Origin: Caballeronia sordidicola
Lineage (GTDB): Bacteria; Pseudomonadota; Gammaproteobacteria; Burkholderiales; Burkholderiaceae
NCBI RefSeq assembly: GCF_000729995.1
Contig: NZ_JNFG01000201.1
Span: forward strand, 124,001-188,000
DNA: 64,000 nucleotides
Reading direction: 5' to 3'
The notes below the pieces were generated by a model, which searched no databases, was not told the origin of the DNA, and saw only the letters and a list, made by a program, of their open reading frames with translations. A program made the translations under genes and the position numbers. Below, piece after piece: positions 8,506-17,898 of this stretch (position 1 is the stretch's first letter; each line of letters begins with the position of its first letter).

Positions 8506-9903
8506 TCAGACCGCCTGGCGGATCCGCTCCCGCGTCATCGCTTTCGATGCAAACCACCAGACGAGCGCCGCTGTCAGCGACACGGCCGCGGCCATCGCCA
8601 TCGCGGTATGCATGCCCCGCTCAAACTGACCCGGCGTCGTGAGCATCGCGCCAAAAATCGCGACACCCAGCGCAGCGCCTGTCTGCCGCGCCGAGTTCAG
8701 CACACCGGCCGCAATCCCGGCGCGGTTTTTATCGACGGTATCCATGAGCGAACGCGTCGCCATCGGCGTAATGAGGCCCGCGAAAAATCCGATCGCAGGC
8801 ATGGGGAGCGCGACGAGCCAGTACGGCGAAGTATCCGTCGACATCAGCATTCCAAGGAAGCCCATCGTATAGATGACCAGCGCGATACAGATCGGCCGGC
8901 GCGGTCCAAACATCCTCACGAACCACGCCGCCGACATGCTGCCCGCGGTCACCAGCGCCGTCAGCGGCAAGAACGCGAGGCCGGTCAGCAACGGCGAATA
9001 AGCACGAACTTGCTGGAAATAAAGACTGAGTGTGAAGATCAGGCCATAGAACGTCATTGCGGAGACCATCGAGACGAACGCAGCGCTGGAAAAAATCAGG
9101 TTGCTGAATAAGGACAGTGGGAGCATCGGTTGCGAGCGCTTTGATTCGATCGCGATGAAGCTTCCCGCCGCAAGCACGCTCAGCGCAATACCGCTCGAGA
9201 TCCACGGCGAGCGCCAGCCGAACGAGTGCCCTTCGATCAGCACGGCGATCAACATTCCCAGGGCGAGGATGGCTGTCGCCTGACCGGCGAGATCGAGATG
9301 GCGCGTCGCCGGTGCAGGGTCAACACGGTCAACGCGGTCAGTGCTTGCGACCCGCGATGTCAGCCACAAGCCGATCAATCCGATCGGCAGGTTCGCCAGG
9401 AAGATGCTGCGCCAGCCGAACGCATGGATCAGGATGCCGCCAATCAATGGACCGCCGGCCATCGCTGCGCCGCCGCACGCCGCCCATAGGCCGATCGCGC
9501 GGCCGCGCTCGCCCGGGTCGGTGTAGGCGCGGTTGATGAGCATCAGCGAACAGGGCACCAGCATCGATGCACCGATCCCTTGCAACGCGCGCGCGCCGAT
9601 CAGCGCGGCAAGGTTAGGCGCGACACCGCAGAGCGCGGACGCCAGCGTGAACACAGCGAGGCCGGCGAAATAGACGTTCTTCGCGCCCAGCCGGTCGCCC
9701 AGCGCGCCGCCGGTCAACAGCAGGCTTGCGAAGCTGAGCGTGTACGCGTTGACGACCCATTGAAGGCCCTCTGTGCTGGTCGCGAGCGCATCGTCGATGC
9801 TGCCTAGCGCAACGTTGACGATGGACGTATCAAGGATAACGACGATATAGCTGATGCTGGTCGCAGCGAGGACGCGTCGCTGAAGCGTTCGGGTGTCGGG
9901 CAC
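8506..9903 (-). CDS. MFS multidrug exporter, DHA2 (EmrB/QacA) family
   Basis: A 14-segment major facilitator of about 465 residues. Segment 1 has the DHA2 mark ILDTSIVNVALGSI; motif A appears as GGALGDRLGAKNVYF and motif C as GASMLVPCSLMLINRAY. Such proteins export drugs or toxic metabolites with protons. The open frame reaches back to 10032 but would then overlap the divergent regulator gene starting at 10031, so I prefer the GTG at 9903, which leaves 127 bp between them; a Met codon near 9981 is also possible. The divergent ArsR-type regulator is the likely local repressor. Confidence 0.85.
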   Translation of the reverse strand: MPDTRTLQRRVLAATSISYIVVILDTSIVNVALGSIDDALATSTEGLQWVVNAYTLSFASLLLTGGALGDRLGAKNVYFAGLAVFTLASALCGVAPNLAALIGARALQGIGASMLVPCSLMLINRAYTDPGERGRAIGLWAACGGAAMAGGPLIGGILIHAFGWRSIFLANLPIGLIGLWLTSRVASTDRVDRVDPAPATRHLDLAGQATAILALGMLIAVLIEGHSFGWRSPWISSGIALSVLAAGSFIAIESKRSQPMLPLSLFSNLIFSSAAFVSMVSAMTFYGLIFTLSLYFQQVRAYSPLLTGLAFLPLTALVTAGSMSAAWFVRMFGPRRPICIALVIYTMGFLGMLMSTDTSPYWLVALPMPAIGFFAGLITPMATRSLMDTVDKNRAGIAAGVLNSARQTGAALGVAIFGAMLTTPGQFERGMHTAMAMAAAVSLTAALVWWFASKAMTRERIRQAV

Positions 9904-10030
9904 AGGAGTTTTTCGCAGAGAGACGGGAAATCCAGTGTAGGGACGTTGTGGCGCCACAAGCTTCGACGCGTATCGAAGCATGCGGACAGGTGGCCGGACT
10001 ATCATGGCGAGGTTCAATCGGAGAGTTCGC

Positions 10031-10750
10031 ATGTCTCGTCATCCCGCGGTCTCGTCGGCCGCTTTCCTGATCGCCGATCCCACTCGCGCCACCATGCTCA
10101 TGGCGCTCGCCGACGGACGCGCACAGCCCGCAGGCGAGCTGGCCTATGCGGCCGGCGTGACCGCCCAGACGGCGAGCTCGCATCTCGCAAAACTGCTCGC
10201 TGGCGGGTTGTTGTCGGTGGAAACGCAGGGGCGGCATCGGTACTATCGCCTCGCCGGTTCGCACGTTGCGCTGGCGCTGGAAAATCTTGCATCGATTGCG
10301 CCGGGCGTGCAGGGTGGCGCGGTGCATCGAATGCCACGCAGCCGGGAAGCCCGGGAATTGCAGTTCGCGCGATGCTGTTATGACCATCTCGCCGGCAGTC
10401 TCGGCGTAGCGGTGACGCAGGCATTGCAGGATCGCGGGTTGATTTCTGCCGTGGCGGATAAACAGTTCGAAGTGACGCATGACGGCATGGGATGGTTCAG
10501 GTCGATGGGCCTGGACGTGGCGGCGTTGGAACCGACCCGGCGCGGGCTCGCGCGGCAATGCCTCGACTGGACCGAGCGGCGGCATCACCTGGCTGGACCT
10601 TTGGGCGTCGAATTGATGAGCCGGCTTTGCGCGATCGGATGGGTCCGGCGTTCCAAGTCCTCGCGTGCCGTTCAGGTCACGCCGAAGGGATGGGCCGGGT
10701 TGAAAGAGCAACTTGGCGTGGACGAGAGAGCGGTGCAGGCCAGTGGGTAA
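10031..10750 (+). CDS. ArsR-family winged-helix regulator
   Basis: A 239-residue regulator whose N-terminal part (about 1-90) is an ArsR-type winged helix: AAFLIADPTRATMLMALADG, recognition region AAGVTAQTASSHLAKLLAGG and wing LSVETQGRHRYYRL. The C-terminal 140 residues form a second, more variable domain with LTP/TPKGW-like segments as in larger ArsR relatives. No cysteine pair of the classical metal-sensing kind is seen near the recognition helix, so the signal may not be a metal. GGAGAG precedes ATG 10031; upstream in-frame starts would run into the divergent exporter's promoter. It probably controls that exporter. Confidence 0.85.
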   Translation: MSRHPAVSSAAFLIADPTRATMLMALADGRAQPAGELAYAAGVTAQTASSHLAKLLAGGLLSVETQGRHRYYRLAGSHVALALENLASIAPGVQGGAVHRMPRSREARELQFARCCYDHLAGSLGVAVTQALQDRGLISAVADKQFEVTHDGMGWFRSMGLDVAALEPTRRGLARQCLDWTERRHHLAGPLGVELMSRLCAIGWVRRSKSSRAVQVTPKGWAGLKEQLGVDERAVQASG

Positions 10751-10975
10751 TCGGGACTGCACCGGCGCGAACCGCGCGGGGGGGGCTGGCTTATCGCAAC
10801 AGGTACAACAGGCTTAATTCTTCAATTCATTCTTGGTCAGCGCGCCGGAGTGCGGCTCGACTTGGATGTCATAGAACAAGCCCTGTTTGACGCGGCGGAA
10901 GGCAGCGTCGAAATCGGCTGCGGCACGGAACGCGCGCCAGAGTGGAGTTCGCGGCGCATTTGCAGCGCTGCCACG

Positions 10976-11010
10976 AAAAAAGGCCGTTCCGGATCAACCA
11001 GAACGGCCTT
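10976..11010 (-). terminator. intrinsic terminator of the aminotransferase gene
   Basis: AAGGCCGTT and AACGGCCTT form a perfect 9-bp stem (10980-10988 with 11002-11010) around 13 bases. Read on the minus strand it is followed by six T residues. It sits about 80 bases after the aminotransferase stop. Confidence 0.85.
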
Positions 11011-11088
11011 CAGGCTTGCAAATATGGCTTGCACGCCTGGCTTGTATGCCGCGTCGATCAGTGACCGCAAGCGGCAGTGAAAACCGCG

Positions 11089-12417
11089 CTATTTGACCGT
11101 TTCGAGCACCTTGCGCACCGTGCTGAAAATCTGCTCGATCTGGTCGTCTTCAATAATCAGCGGCGGCGAGAACGCAAGAATATCGCCTGTGTAACGCACC
11201 AGAACGCCCGCTTCGAAGCATTTCACGAACGCTTCGTAGGCCCGCGCACCCGGCGCGCCATCGCGCGATTGCAGTTCGACACCCGCCACCATGCCGAGAT
11301 TGCGCACGTCCTTCACGTGGGGCGCATCGCGCAACGCATGAGCAGCGGCCTCGAACTTCGGCGCCTTCGATGCCGCCCGCACAAACAACTGGTCGCGTGC
11401 ATACAGGTCGAGCGTGGCGATCGCGGCGGCGGCGGCCATGGGGTGCGCCGAATACGTGTAACCGTGGAACAACTCGATGCCGTTCACCGCGCCCGCATTG
11501 ACGATCGTGTCATGCACGTTGCGATGCGCGGCCACGGCGCCCATCGGGATCGCGGCGTTGTTGATCGCTTTTGCCAGCGTCATCAGGTCCGGCGTCACGC
11601 CGAAATATTCCGCCGCTGTCGCTTTGCCCAGGCGGCCGAAGCCCGTGATGACTTCATCGAAAATCAGCAGGATGCCGTGCTTCGTGCAGATCTCGCGCAG
11701 CTTTTGCAGATAACCCTGCGGCGGCACGAGCACGCCCGTCGATCCCGCCAGCGGTTCCACGATCACGGCAGCGATAGTCGATGCATCATGCAGCGCGACG
11801 ATGCGTTCGAGTTCATCGGCGAGATGCGCGCCCCATGCCGGCTGTCCCTTCGAGAACGCGTTGTGCTCAGGCGCGTGCGTGTGCGGCAGATGATCGACGT
11901 TCGGCAGCAGCCCGCCTGAAAACGTCTTGCGGTTCGGCCCGATGCCGCCAACCGAGATGCCGCCGAAACCCACGCCGTGATACCCGCGCTCACGGCCGAT
12001 CAGCTTCGTGCGCTGGCCTTCGCCACGTGCACGGTGATAAGCGAGGGCGATTTTCAGCGCGGTATCGACGGATTCGGAGCCGGAATTCGTGAAGAAGATG
12101 CGGTCGAGCCCTTCCGGCATGATCGCCGCGACCTTCGTGGCCGCTTCAAACGCGAGCGGGTGGCCCATCTGGAAGGTCGGCGCGAAGTCGAGCGTGGCGG
12201 CTTGCTGCTGGATCGCGGCGACGATTTCATCGCGGCAATGACCGGCGTTCACGCACCACAGGCCGGCGCAGCCGTCCAGAATCTCCCGGCCATCGGTCGC
12301 GCGGTAGTACATGCCCTTGGCGCCCTCGATCAGGCGCGGTGCAGCTTTGAACTGGCGATTGGAGGTAAAGGGCATCCAGAACGACGAGAGGTCGTCGATG
12401 ACGGGGCGCGAAGTCAT
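11089..12417 (-). CDS. class III omega-aminotransferase (beta-alanine:pyruvate type)
   Basis: A 442-residue PLP enzyme of aminotransferase class III. Visible features are FWMPFTSNRQFKAAPRLI near the N terminus, the phosphate-binding GSESVDTALKIAL, the cofactor Asp in LLIFDEVITGFGR and the Schiff-base Lys in MTLAKAINNAAIPMG. The N terminus and overall length fit omega-amino acid:pyruvate transaminases, which move the amino group of beta-alanine or related amines to pyruvate. ATG 12417 follows AGGAGA; the longer frame to 12591 would run into the divergent gene. The MocR-type regulator 172 bp away in the opposite direction is its probable activator. Confidence 0.9.
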   Translation of the reverse strand: MTSRPVIDDLSSFWMPFTSNRQFKAAPRLIEGAKGMYYRATDGREILDGCAGLWCVNAGHCRDEIVAAIQQQAATLDFAPTFQMGHPLAFEAATKVAAIMPEGLDRIFFTNSGSESVDTALKIALAYHRARGEGQRTKLIGRERGYHGVGFGGISVGGIGPNRKTFSGGLLPNVDHLPHTHAPEHNAFSKGQPAWGAHLADELERIVALHDASTIAAVIVEPLAGSTGVLVPPQGYLQKLREICTKHGILLIFDEVITGFGRLGKATAAEYFGVTPDLMTLAKAINNAAIPMGAVAAHRNVHDTIVNAGAVNGIELFHGYTYSAHPMAAAAAIATLDLYARDQLFVRAASKAPKFEAAAHALRDAPHVKDVRNLGMVAGVELQSRDGAPGARAYEAFVKCFEAGVLVRYTGDILAFSPPLIIEDDQIEQIFSTVRKVLETVK

Positions 12418-12525
12418 GGGAAATCTCCTGTTAGAACACGCAATGTAGTCCTCGATAAAAACCCGCGGCATAGACAGTTGACCTGTCGCGGGGAGAACTG
12501 TGCTGGCAAAATGGTGCAAACTGTA

Positions 12526-12554
12526 TTGGTCTGTTGGTCGCCAAGCGTGGACCA
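12526..12554. promoter_or_regulatory. possible MocR binding region
   Basis: TTGGTC occurs twice as a direct repeat eight bases apart (12526-12531, 12534-12539), followed by the inverted form GGACCA (12549-12554). It lies between the divergent aminotransferase and MocR genes, about 36 bp before the MocR start. MocR regulators often bind direct repeats in such gaps, but the assignment is inference. Confidence 0.4.
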
Positions 12555-12589
12555 TTGATTGACGCTCATCATCCTCTTCTTGCCAATTC

Positions 12590-13999
12590 ATGATCGAACT
12601 TCAACTGGACCGCGACCGCGCGCAAGCGACGCTTGTCGAGCAACTGGTGCGGGCGTTTTCCGGCGCTATCGAGCAGCAGGCGCTGCGAGCGGGCGCGTTG
12701 CTGCCTTCCGTACGCCAGCTTGCGCAGGCGGAGCGGCTGAGTACCTTTACGGTAACGGAAGCGTATGGACGCCTTGTGTCCATGGGCCTTGTCGTCGCGC
12801 GGCGCGGCTCTGGGTACCGGGTAGCGGCGCGGGCGCCGACCGTCCACAAGCGGGCTGTGGCATGGCAGCCACCGAGCCTCACCGCGACCTGGCTTCTGTC
12901 CGATGTATTCGCTGACCATTCCGTGCCGATCAAGGCCGGTTGCGGCTGGTTGCCCAACGAATGGGTCAATGAGAGCGGCCTGCATCACGCGTTGCGCTCG
13001 ATCAGCCGCGTGCCGGCGGCGCGCATGGCTGACTACGGGCACCCGTACGGTTTTGCGCCGTTGCGCGAGCGGATTGCAGAGCAACTGGACCGCTATGGTT
13101 TGCCCGCTGACCCGGCCACGAACGTGTTGCTGACCGCGGGGGCGACGCAGGCGCTCGACCTGATTGTGCGCACGCTGCTGCGCCCCGGCGATACGGTCAT
13201 TGTGGAAGATCCAGGTTATTGCAATCTGCTGCAGATCCTGCAACTGGGTGGGCTGGTCGTGCGAGGCGTGCCGCGCACGCCGGCAGGAATCGACAACGAC
13301 GTGCTTGAGCAGTTGGTGATCGAGCATAGTCCCAAGGCCATCTTTCTCAACACGACGCTGCAGAATCCGACCGGGGCGACCTTCGGCATGGCGGCGGCGT
13401 TCCGCCTGCTGCAGATCGCGGAACGCTATGGCCTGTGGGTGGTGGAAGACGATGTGAACCGCGAGCTCGCGCCGCCCGGTGCACCGCTTCTCGCCGCCAT
13501 GGAAGGCTTGAACCGTGTGCTGTATGTCGGCGGATTTTCGAAGACGATCACGCCGGGATTGCGTTGCGGTTATGTGGTCGCCGAGCGTGACGTGCTGCGT
13601 GAACTGGCGCGTACCAAGATGGCGGTGGGGCTGACTTCATCGGCGGCGACGGAACGGATTGTCGAGAAAGTGCTGACGGAGGGGCGTTATGCACGCCACG
13701 TGGAATCGATCACCGACAAACTCAAGGACGCGCACGTGCAGGTCGAGGACCGGATGGACGCGCTCGGGCTCGAGCTGTTTCATCGGCCGCGTGCTGGCTT
13801 GTTCGTGTGGGCGCGGCTGCCGGTTGAGCCCGAGCACGCGAGCGAACTGGCAACGCAGGCGCTGGAGGATGGAATCTGGCTCGCGCCGGGTTCGTACTTC
13901 CGTCCGGGCGATGCCGCGAGCAGCTGGTTTCGGTTCAACGTGCCGTATTCCACCGATGACGCGTTGTGGGGGTTTATCGAGAAGTGGGTCGAACGCTAG
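12590..13999 (+). CDS. MocR/PdxR-type regulator (GntR winged helix fused to aminotransferase fold)
   Basis: A 469-residue fusion. Residues about 10-80 form a GntR winged helix (LLPSVRQLAQAERLSTFTVTEAYGRLV, shown here in part, with a wing at RRGSGYRV). The rest is a class I aminotransferase fold with VLLTAGATQALDLIVRTLL, the PLP-ring Asp in VVEDDVNREL and the PLP-binding Lys in GGFSKTITPGLRCGY. MocR proteins sense PLP or its adduct with an amine and usually activate the neighbouring aminotransferase or transporter gene. The divergent omega-aminotransferase is the obvious target. The ribosome site before ATG 12590 is poor. Confidence 0.9.
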   Translation: MIELQLDRDRAQATLVEQLVRAFSGAIEQQALRAGALLPSVRQLAQAERLSTFTVTEAYGRLVSMGLVVARRGSGYRVAARAPTVHKRAVAWQPPSLTATWLLSDVFADHSVPIKAGCGWLPNEWVNESGLHHALRSISRVPAARMADYGHPYGFAPLRERIAEQLDRYGLPADPATNVLLTAGATQALDLIVRTLLRPGDTVIVEDPGYCNLLQILQLGGLVVRGVPRTPAGIDNDVLEQLVIEHSPKAIFLNTTLQNPTGATFGMAAAFRLLQIAERYGLWVVEDDVNRELAPPGAPLLAAMEGLNRVLYVGGFSKTITPGLRCGYVVAERDVLRELARTKMAVGLTSSAATERIVEKVLTEGRYARHVESITDKLKDAHVQVEDRMDALGLELFHRPRAGLFVWARLPVEPEHASELATQALEDGIWLAPGSYFRPGDAASSWFRFNVPYSTDDALWGFIEKWVER

Positions 14000-14406
14000 G
14001 GTGTGAGTGCCTGATTTCGCTGTCAGGCGGCGCGTCGATGTTGGCATTACCCCTTCTTTGCGTGTCTTGGTTCAAGAGCGGCCGGCAAGAAACGCAAGCC
14101 GCGGCTACCGGTTATTTCTGTGTCCAGCACAACCTCGCTGTTTCGCCCTGACAAATGGAAAGGGCCTTCCCTTTTATTCTGAATAAAACTATTTGACGTC
14201 GCGCTATTGCTCATCGTTCGGTTGAAATCCGATCAATTGTTTCAATTATAGGAATAATCGTATATTTAATTGCGAAATATGACGCGACACTTGCCGACAC
14301 GGTCATACGCGTGCCTTCGAGCAGCAATTTCCGTGTCGAGGCAGGGCTTCGGGAGTTTGGTCCCGGCGCTCCGCCTGTCCATTAACCTATAAAAAGAGGC
14401 ATAACC
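14000..14406. other. AT-rich promoter region of the Ig-repeat protein gene
   Basis: About 400 bases without a gene. The stretch 14160-14290 is clearly AT-richer than its surroundings, with runs such as CAATTGTTTCAATTATAGG, and is the likely promoter and perhaps a nucleoid-protein binding site. A short hairpin (GCCTGA/TCAGGC near 14010-14030) follows the MocR stop but lacks a T-tract. Confidence 0.5.
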
Positions 14407-16155
14407 ATGGCGCTACAAGCCAACGATAGTCACAGGGCAATCATCGTGTCGGTCGGTCAGGCAACCGGCGGAGGAATCGCAGACAGCACCAGGCCCATCA
14501 TTAACGGCACGGCCGACGCAGGCACGATCGTCAACGTATTCGATGGAGTGCGCATGATCGGTAGCACGACCGTTTCAGCGGATGGTTCCTGGGCGTTCGA
14601 ACCGTCAGCCGATCTCAAGGTTGGGGTTCATCAGTTCACGGCGATCTCAATGGATAGCCAAGGCGATTACGGCGCGTCGTCGACCCCGGTGTCCGTGACG
14701 GTCACTCTCGCAACGTTGGAGGCGCCGGTGGTGACCGCCTTAGCGAACGATCGGGATGCGACTATTCCTGCTGGCGGAACGACAGCTATTTCGCAACCAA
14801 CCGCTACCGGAACCGGTAAGCCTGGTGACACGGTTACGCTGTTCGACGGTGTACACGTGATTGGCTCGGGGGTAGTGGACAGCACGGGCAAGTGGTCGAT
14901 CGAACTGGTAACCAAGTTGGTCGACGGTCAGCACGATGTGTACGCAATCGAAACGAACGCCGCAGGTGCGCACAGCCCGGAGTCGGATCACACCACCTTC
15001 ACACTTGACACCACCACGCCAGCTGTGCCCGTAGTGCTTGGCGTGATGGACAATGTGGGCCCGATTCAAGGTTTGCTACATTTCTCATCCTGGACCGACG
15101 ATGCACGTCCGACGGTGTTCGGCACAGGCCACCCGGGCGACATAATCACACTAATTGAGTCCAGATTAGGCAGCATCAGATCGGCCGTCGTCGCGTCAGA
15201 TGGCACCTGGTCAGTTCGACCCGAAGTCGCGCTGCGCGACGGTATGCAAGCATTTGAAGTGACGGCTACAAACAAAGCTGGCACGACAGGTGATATGAGT
15301 ATCACCGCGACCGTGCTTCTCATTGACACCAGTACGCCATCCGCCCCCTCCATCACCAGCGTCATGGACAACACAGGTTCAGTGACTGGGCCGATCCCTG
15401 CCGGTGGCACAACCGATGAAACCCGCCCTGTCATCAGTGGCTCGGGTCAGCCGGGACATATCGTCAAGCTGTATGACGGCACCACCCTGGTCGGCAGCAG
15501 CGAGGTTTCCGGCGGCGGCCAATGGACGGTTCAGCCGGCGGACCCAATGACAGCAACCGTGCATAACCTGTCCGCCGTCGAGTTCACCAAAGCAGGCGTG
15601 GCGGGCGCTCCCTCCGCGTACTTCCTGTTCTTGATCGAGACGCCGGTCCTCAAGTCAGTCATGCACGTATCGGAGACCGGCGATCACAGCGATGCCGCAA
15701 GCGTGACCGGACACGAAGTGGTCGCCGATCCTGCTCAATCGTCCACCCACGCGGCTGCACCGGGCGAAACCGCAAGCGTCCTGCACGTAACCAGCGATCA
15801 CGGCATGATCGATCTGGCTTCGCTCGCAGCGAAGCCGGTTGCAGCGAAGGCGTCTGGCGCCGATGCGATTGACGTCACCGCCCAGCACGCAGTCCTCAAG
15901 CTTTCTCTGGTCGATGTGCTGAATGCCGGCGAGCAGGACCTGTTCCAAAAAGACGGTAAGCAGCAGCTCGTGGTTAACGGTAAGGAGGGCGATACCGTCG
16001 ATCTGTCGAATTCGCATGTCGCGGGTCTGGCGGAAGGCGAGTGGCAGAATCACGGCACGGCACAGGTCAGTGGCGTGACGTACAACGTCTATGAGCATTC
16101 TGGTGCGCATGCTGAATTGCTGGTACAGCAGGGCACGCAGATCGTATTGCACTAA
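14407..16155 (+). CDS. multi-Ig-domain protein, probable type I secreted or surface adhesin
   Basis: A 582-residue protein without signal peptide or membrane segment. It has four Ig-like repeats of about 95-105 residues (roughly 16-98, 103-197, 203-305, 310-410). Each carries a core like RPxIxGTGxPGxxVxLxDG, then GSxxVxxxGxWSxxP, as in BapA/Big_6-type bacterial Ig domains. Units 3 and 4 begin with the shared MDNxG element. The C-terminal 170 residues differ: an Ala/His-rich linker, then LSLVDVLNAGEQDLFQKDG and a terminal HAELLVQQGTQIVLH, similar to C-terminal regions of large type I secreted adhesins. No secretion genes are close. A ribosome site AAGAGG precedes ATG 14407. It may bind surfaces or partners; the function is inferred only from architecture. 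Confidence 0.75.
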   Translation: MALQANDSHRAIIVSVGQATGGGIADSTRPIINGTADAGTIVNVFDGVRMIGSTTVSADGSWAFEPSADLKVGVHQFTAISMDSQGDYGASSTPVSVTVTLATLEAPVVTALANDRDATIPAGGTTAISQPTATGTGKPGDTVTLFDGVHVIGSGVVDSTGKWSIELVTKLVDGQHDVYAIETNAAGAHSPESDHTTFTLDTTTPAVPVVLGVMDNVGPIQGLLHFSSWTDDARPTVFGTGHPGDIITLIESRLGSIRSAVVASDGTWSVRPEVALRDGMQAFEVTATNKAGTTGDMSITATVLLIDTSTPSAPSITSVMDNTGSVTGPIPAGGTTDETRPVISGSGQPGHIVKLYDGTTLVGSSEVSGGGQWTVQPADPMTATVHNLSAVEFTKAGVAGAPSAYFLFLIETPVLKSVMHVSETGDHSDAASVTGHEVVADPAQSSTHAAAPGETASVLHVTSDHGMIDLASLAAKPVAAKASGADAIDVTAQHAVLKLSLVDVLNAGEQDLFQKDGKQQLVVNGKEGDTVDLSNSHVAGLAEGEWQNHGTAQVSGVTYNVYEHSGAHAELLVQQGTQIVLH

Positions 16156-16230
16156 TGACGACAACCGGCTCTGCAATCACGGGAAGCCGGTGATGCACGG
16201 TCACAACGAGTAGTGTTGTGACCAAATAAC

Positions 16231-16260
16231 AAAAAAGCGCGAGCATGCTCGCGCTTTTTT
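16231..16260. terminator. bidirectional intrinsic terminator
   Basis: A perfect 30-bp palindrome: AAAAAAGCGCGAGCA joined to its reverse complement. It can end transcription of the Ig-repeat gene from the left and of the small membrane-protein gene from the right. Confidence 0.9.
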
Positions 16261-16304
16261 GCATATGTTCAGCGGCGTCCATTGAAATCATGGACGCCGA
16301 GGCT

Positions 16305-16466
16305 TCATCGCCGGAACACACCCAGCAACAACGTTGCCAGGAAGATCACGATGAAGATGAAGAACAGGATCTTCGCAATTTCGGTTGCACCACTCGCGAT
16401 ACCGCCGAAGCCAAAAAATGCCGCGATGATCGCGATGATGAAAAAGATGACAGCGTATCGAAGCAT
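16305..16466 (-). CDS. small membrane protein, DUF1328 family
   Basis: A 53-residue protein made of two hydrophobic helices with FFGFGGIASGATEIAKILF between them and the ending LLLGVFRR. This matches the DUF1328/YtjA family of short inner-membrane proteins, often stress-induced in proteobacteria; the biochemical function is unknown. A strong ribosome site (GGAGGG) precedes ATG 16466 on the minus strand. An inverted repeat GGCGTCCAT/ATGGACGCC follows the stop, then the shared palindrome terminator. Confidence 0.9.
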   Translation of the reverse strand: MLRYAVIFFIIAIIAAFFGFGGIASGATEIAKILFFIFIVIFLATLLLGVFRR

Positions 16467-16645
16467 GAAGCCCTCCAGAGGGTCGATTGTTTGATTGGTC
16501 TGCGTGCTGGCTTTACGCCTTCGCCGCCTTGACTGCGTTAAATGTGTCGCTCGGTGCTGCGGTATGCCGCGACGCCGAACTTAGAGCAACCCTCGTGCCC
16601 AAGACCCTCCACTCCGGAAAATAGGGCGCAAAAAGATCCACGCAC

Positions 16646-16677
16646 AAAAAAGCCGCACTGCGTTGCGCGAGTGCGGC
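16646..16677 (-). terminator. intrinsic terminator of the small acidic protein gene
   Basis: GCCGCACT (16652-16659) and AGTGCGGC (16670-16677) pair around ten bases. On the minus strand the stem is followed by six T residues. Confidence 0.85.
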
Positions 16678-16718
16678 CTTGGAGACGCGCCAACGGGCGC
16701 GGTAAGGGAAGAGAAATG

Positions 16719-16883
16719 TTATCGGCGGGGCTTGCCGGTGTCGGGTTCGTCGTCGAGGTCGTCTTCGTCGGCGTGGTTTAGCGCATCCGGCAGTTGGTTC
16801 TCGAGTTCATCGCGTTCAATTTGGTCGGCGAGATCGAGGGACTTGCGTGTTGCAGGACCGGACGGGCGGTTTGCTCCAGACAT
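16719..16883 (-). CDS. small acidic hypothetical protein
   Basis: A 54-residue protein starting MSGANRPSGPATRKSLDLAD and ending with a strongly acidic run (HADEDDLDDEPDTG) before KPRR. AAGGAG lies seven bases before ATG 16883 and a clean terminator follows the stop, so it is very likely translated although short. I do not recognise a family with known function. It contains no hydrophobic segment or cysteine and is probably soluble and largely unfolded. It lies next to the DUF1328 gene on the same strand, but a terminator separates them. Confidence 0.75.
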   Translation of the reverse strand: MSGANRPSGPATRKSLDLADQIERDELENQLPDALNHADEDDLDDEPDTGKPRR

Positions 16884-17200
16884 GGCATAACTCCTTGGGA
16901 GATTTCAAAGCCGCGCCAAAAGCGGCGCGAGTTGATCGGGCAGCAAGCTTCGTACATGCCTGTCGATCCCCGGGATAACGGAGTGTGCGCATTTCTTGCC
17001 GCTTTTTACGGCCAAAGTTGCAATCAGGCTGCATATTTTGCGCGACGGCAGGCATGGACCAGTATGCGCCGCCTACGAAAAAATAGGCTGGATCTGAAGC
17101 CGGAACCTGCAAATCAGCTCGCCCCGAGTGCAACGCCGGAACCAGTGGTTACGTGACTGCTTCAATCCGTCCGCTAACACGTCACGACGTCACCCACTCA
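16884..17200. other. intergenic region, nothing recognised
   Basis: About 320 bases between the acidic protein start and the end of the LysE-family gene. It should hold the promoter of the former. No gene or clear repeat was seen. Confidence 0.5.
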
Positions 17201-17824
17201 TCACGCCAACGCGCGCTCGACGATTGGATACAAGGACAACACGAGCAGCGTAGCCATCGTCCAGTTGAAAGCGCGCAGCCAGCGTGGTTGCGTGAGAAGC
17301 CGCCGCATGGACGTGCCGAACGCGGCCCACATGGTGATGCATGGCAATCCAACCACGATGAACACCACCGCCATCAAGACGGCATTCAGCGAAAAGCTCG
17401 AATGCAAATGGATAGTGGTCGCGGCTGTAAGCACCATCATCCACGCCTTCGGGTTGATCCACTGAAACGCGGCTGCTTCGATAAACCGCATGGGCCGGCG
17501 CTCGCCGTCGCGAACCTGCATGGTCGACGAGGTCGCGATCTTCCACGCGAGATACAGCAGGTACGCCACGCTTAACGTTTCAAGCACGGTGTACGCCCAG
17601 GCGAAACGCGCGAATGCCTGCCCCACGCCGAGACCGACCAGCACCATCAGGATGGCGACGCCCACGCTGATGCCGAGCACGTGCGGCACCGTGCGGCGCA
17701 ACCCGAAATTCACGCCCGATGCGAGCAGCATGGTGTTGTTCGGCCCGGGTGTGATGGTGGTAACGAGCGCGAACAGCACTGCGGCCGGGAGTGCGGTCAG
17801 TAAGGCGGCAGTGTCGAGATGCAT
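17201..17824 (-). CDS. LysE/RhtB-family amino-acid exporter
   Basis: A 207-residue inner-membrane protein with about six hydrophobic helices. The family mark is near the N terminus: TTITPGPNNTMLLASGVNFG, followed by GISVGVAILMVLVGLG and later AFQWINPKAWMMVLTA. LysE/RhtB proteins export amino acids or related metabolites; the substrate here cannot be told. A perfect palindrome of the MocR-operator kind lies about 75 bp upstream of the start, so expression is probably regulated. A divergent MocR gene, often seen beside such exporters, is absent; a decayed phospholipase gene is there instead. Confidence 0.9.
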   Translation of the reverse strand: MHLDTAALLTALPAAVLFALVTTITPGPNNTMLLASGVNFGLRRTVPHVLGISVGVAILMVLVGLGVGQAFARFAWAYTVLETLSVAYLLYLAWKIATSSTMQVRDGERRPMRFIEAAAFQWINPKAWMMVLTAATTIHLHSSFSLNAVLMAVVFIVVGLPCITMWAAFGTSMRRLLTQPRWLRAFNWTMATLLVLSLYPIVERALA

Positions 17825-17898
17825 GGTATTTCCTGGGGTTTCAATAGAGCGCGAACGGATTGGGCTAAAAGTCCGTGAGCGTCAGTGTATGAGAACTG

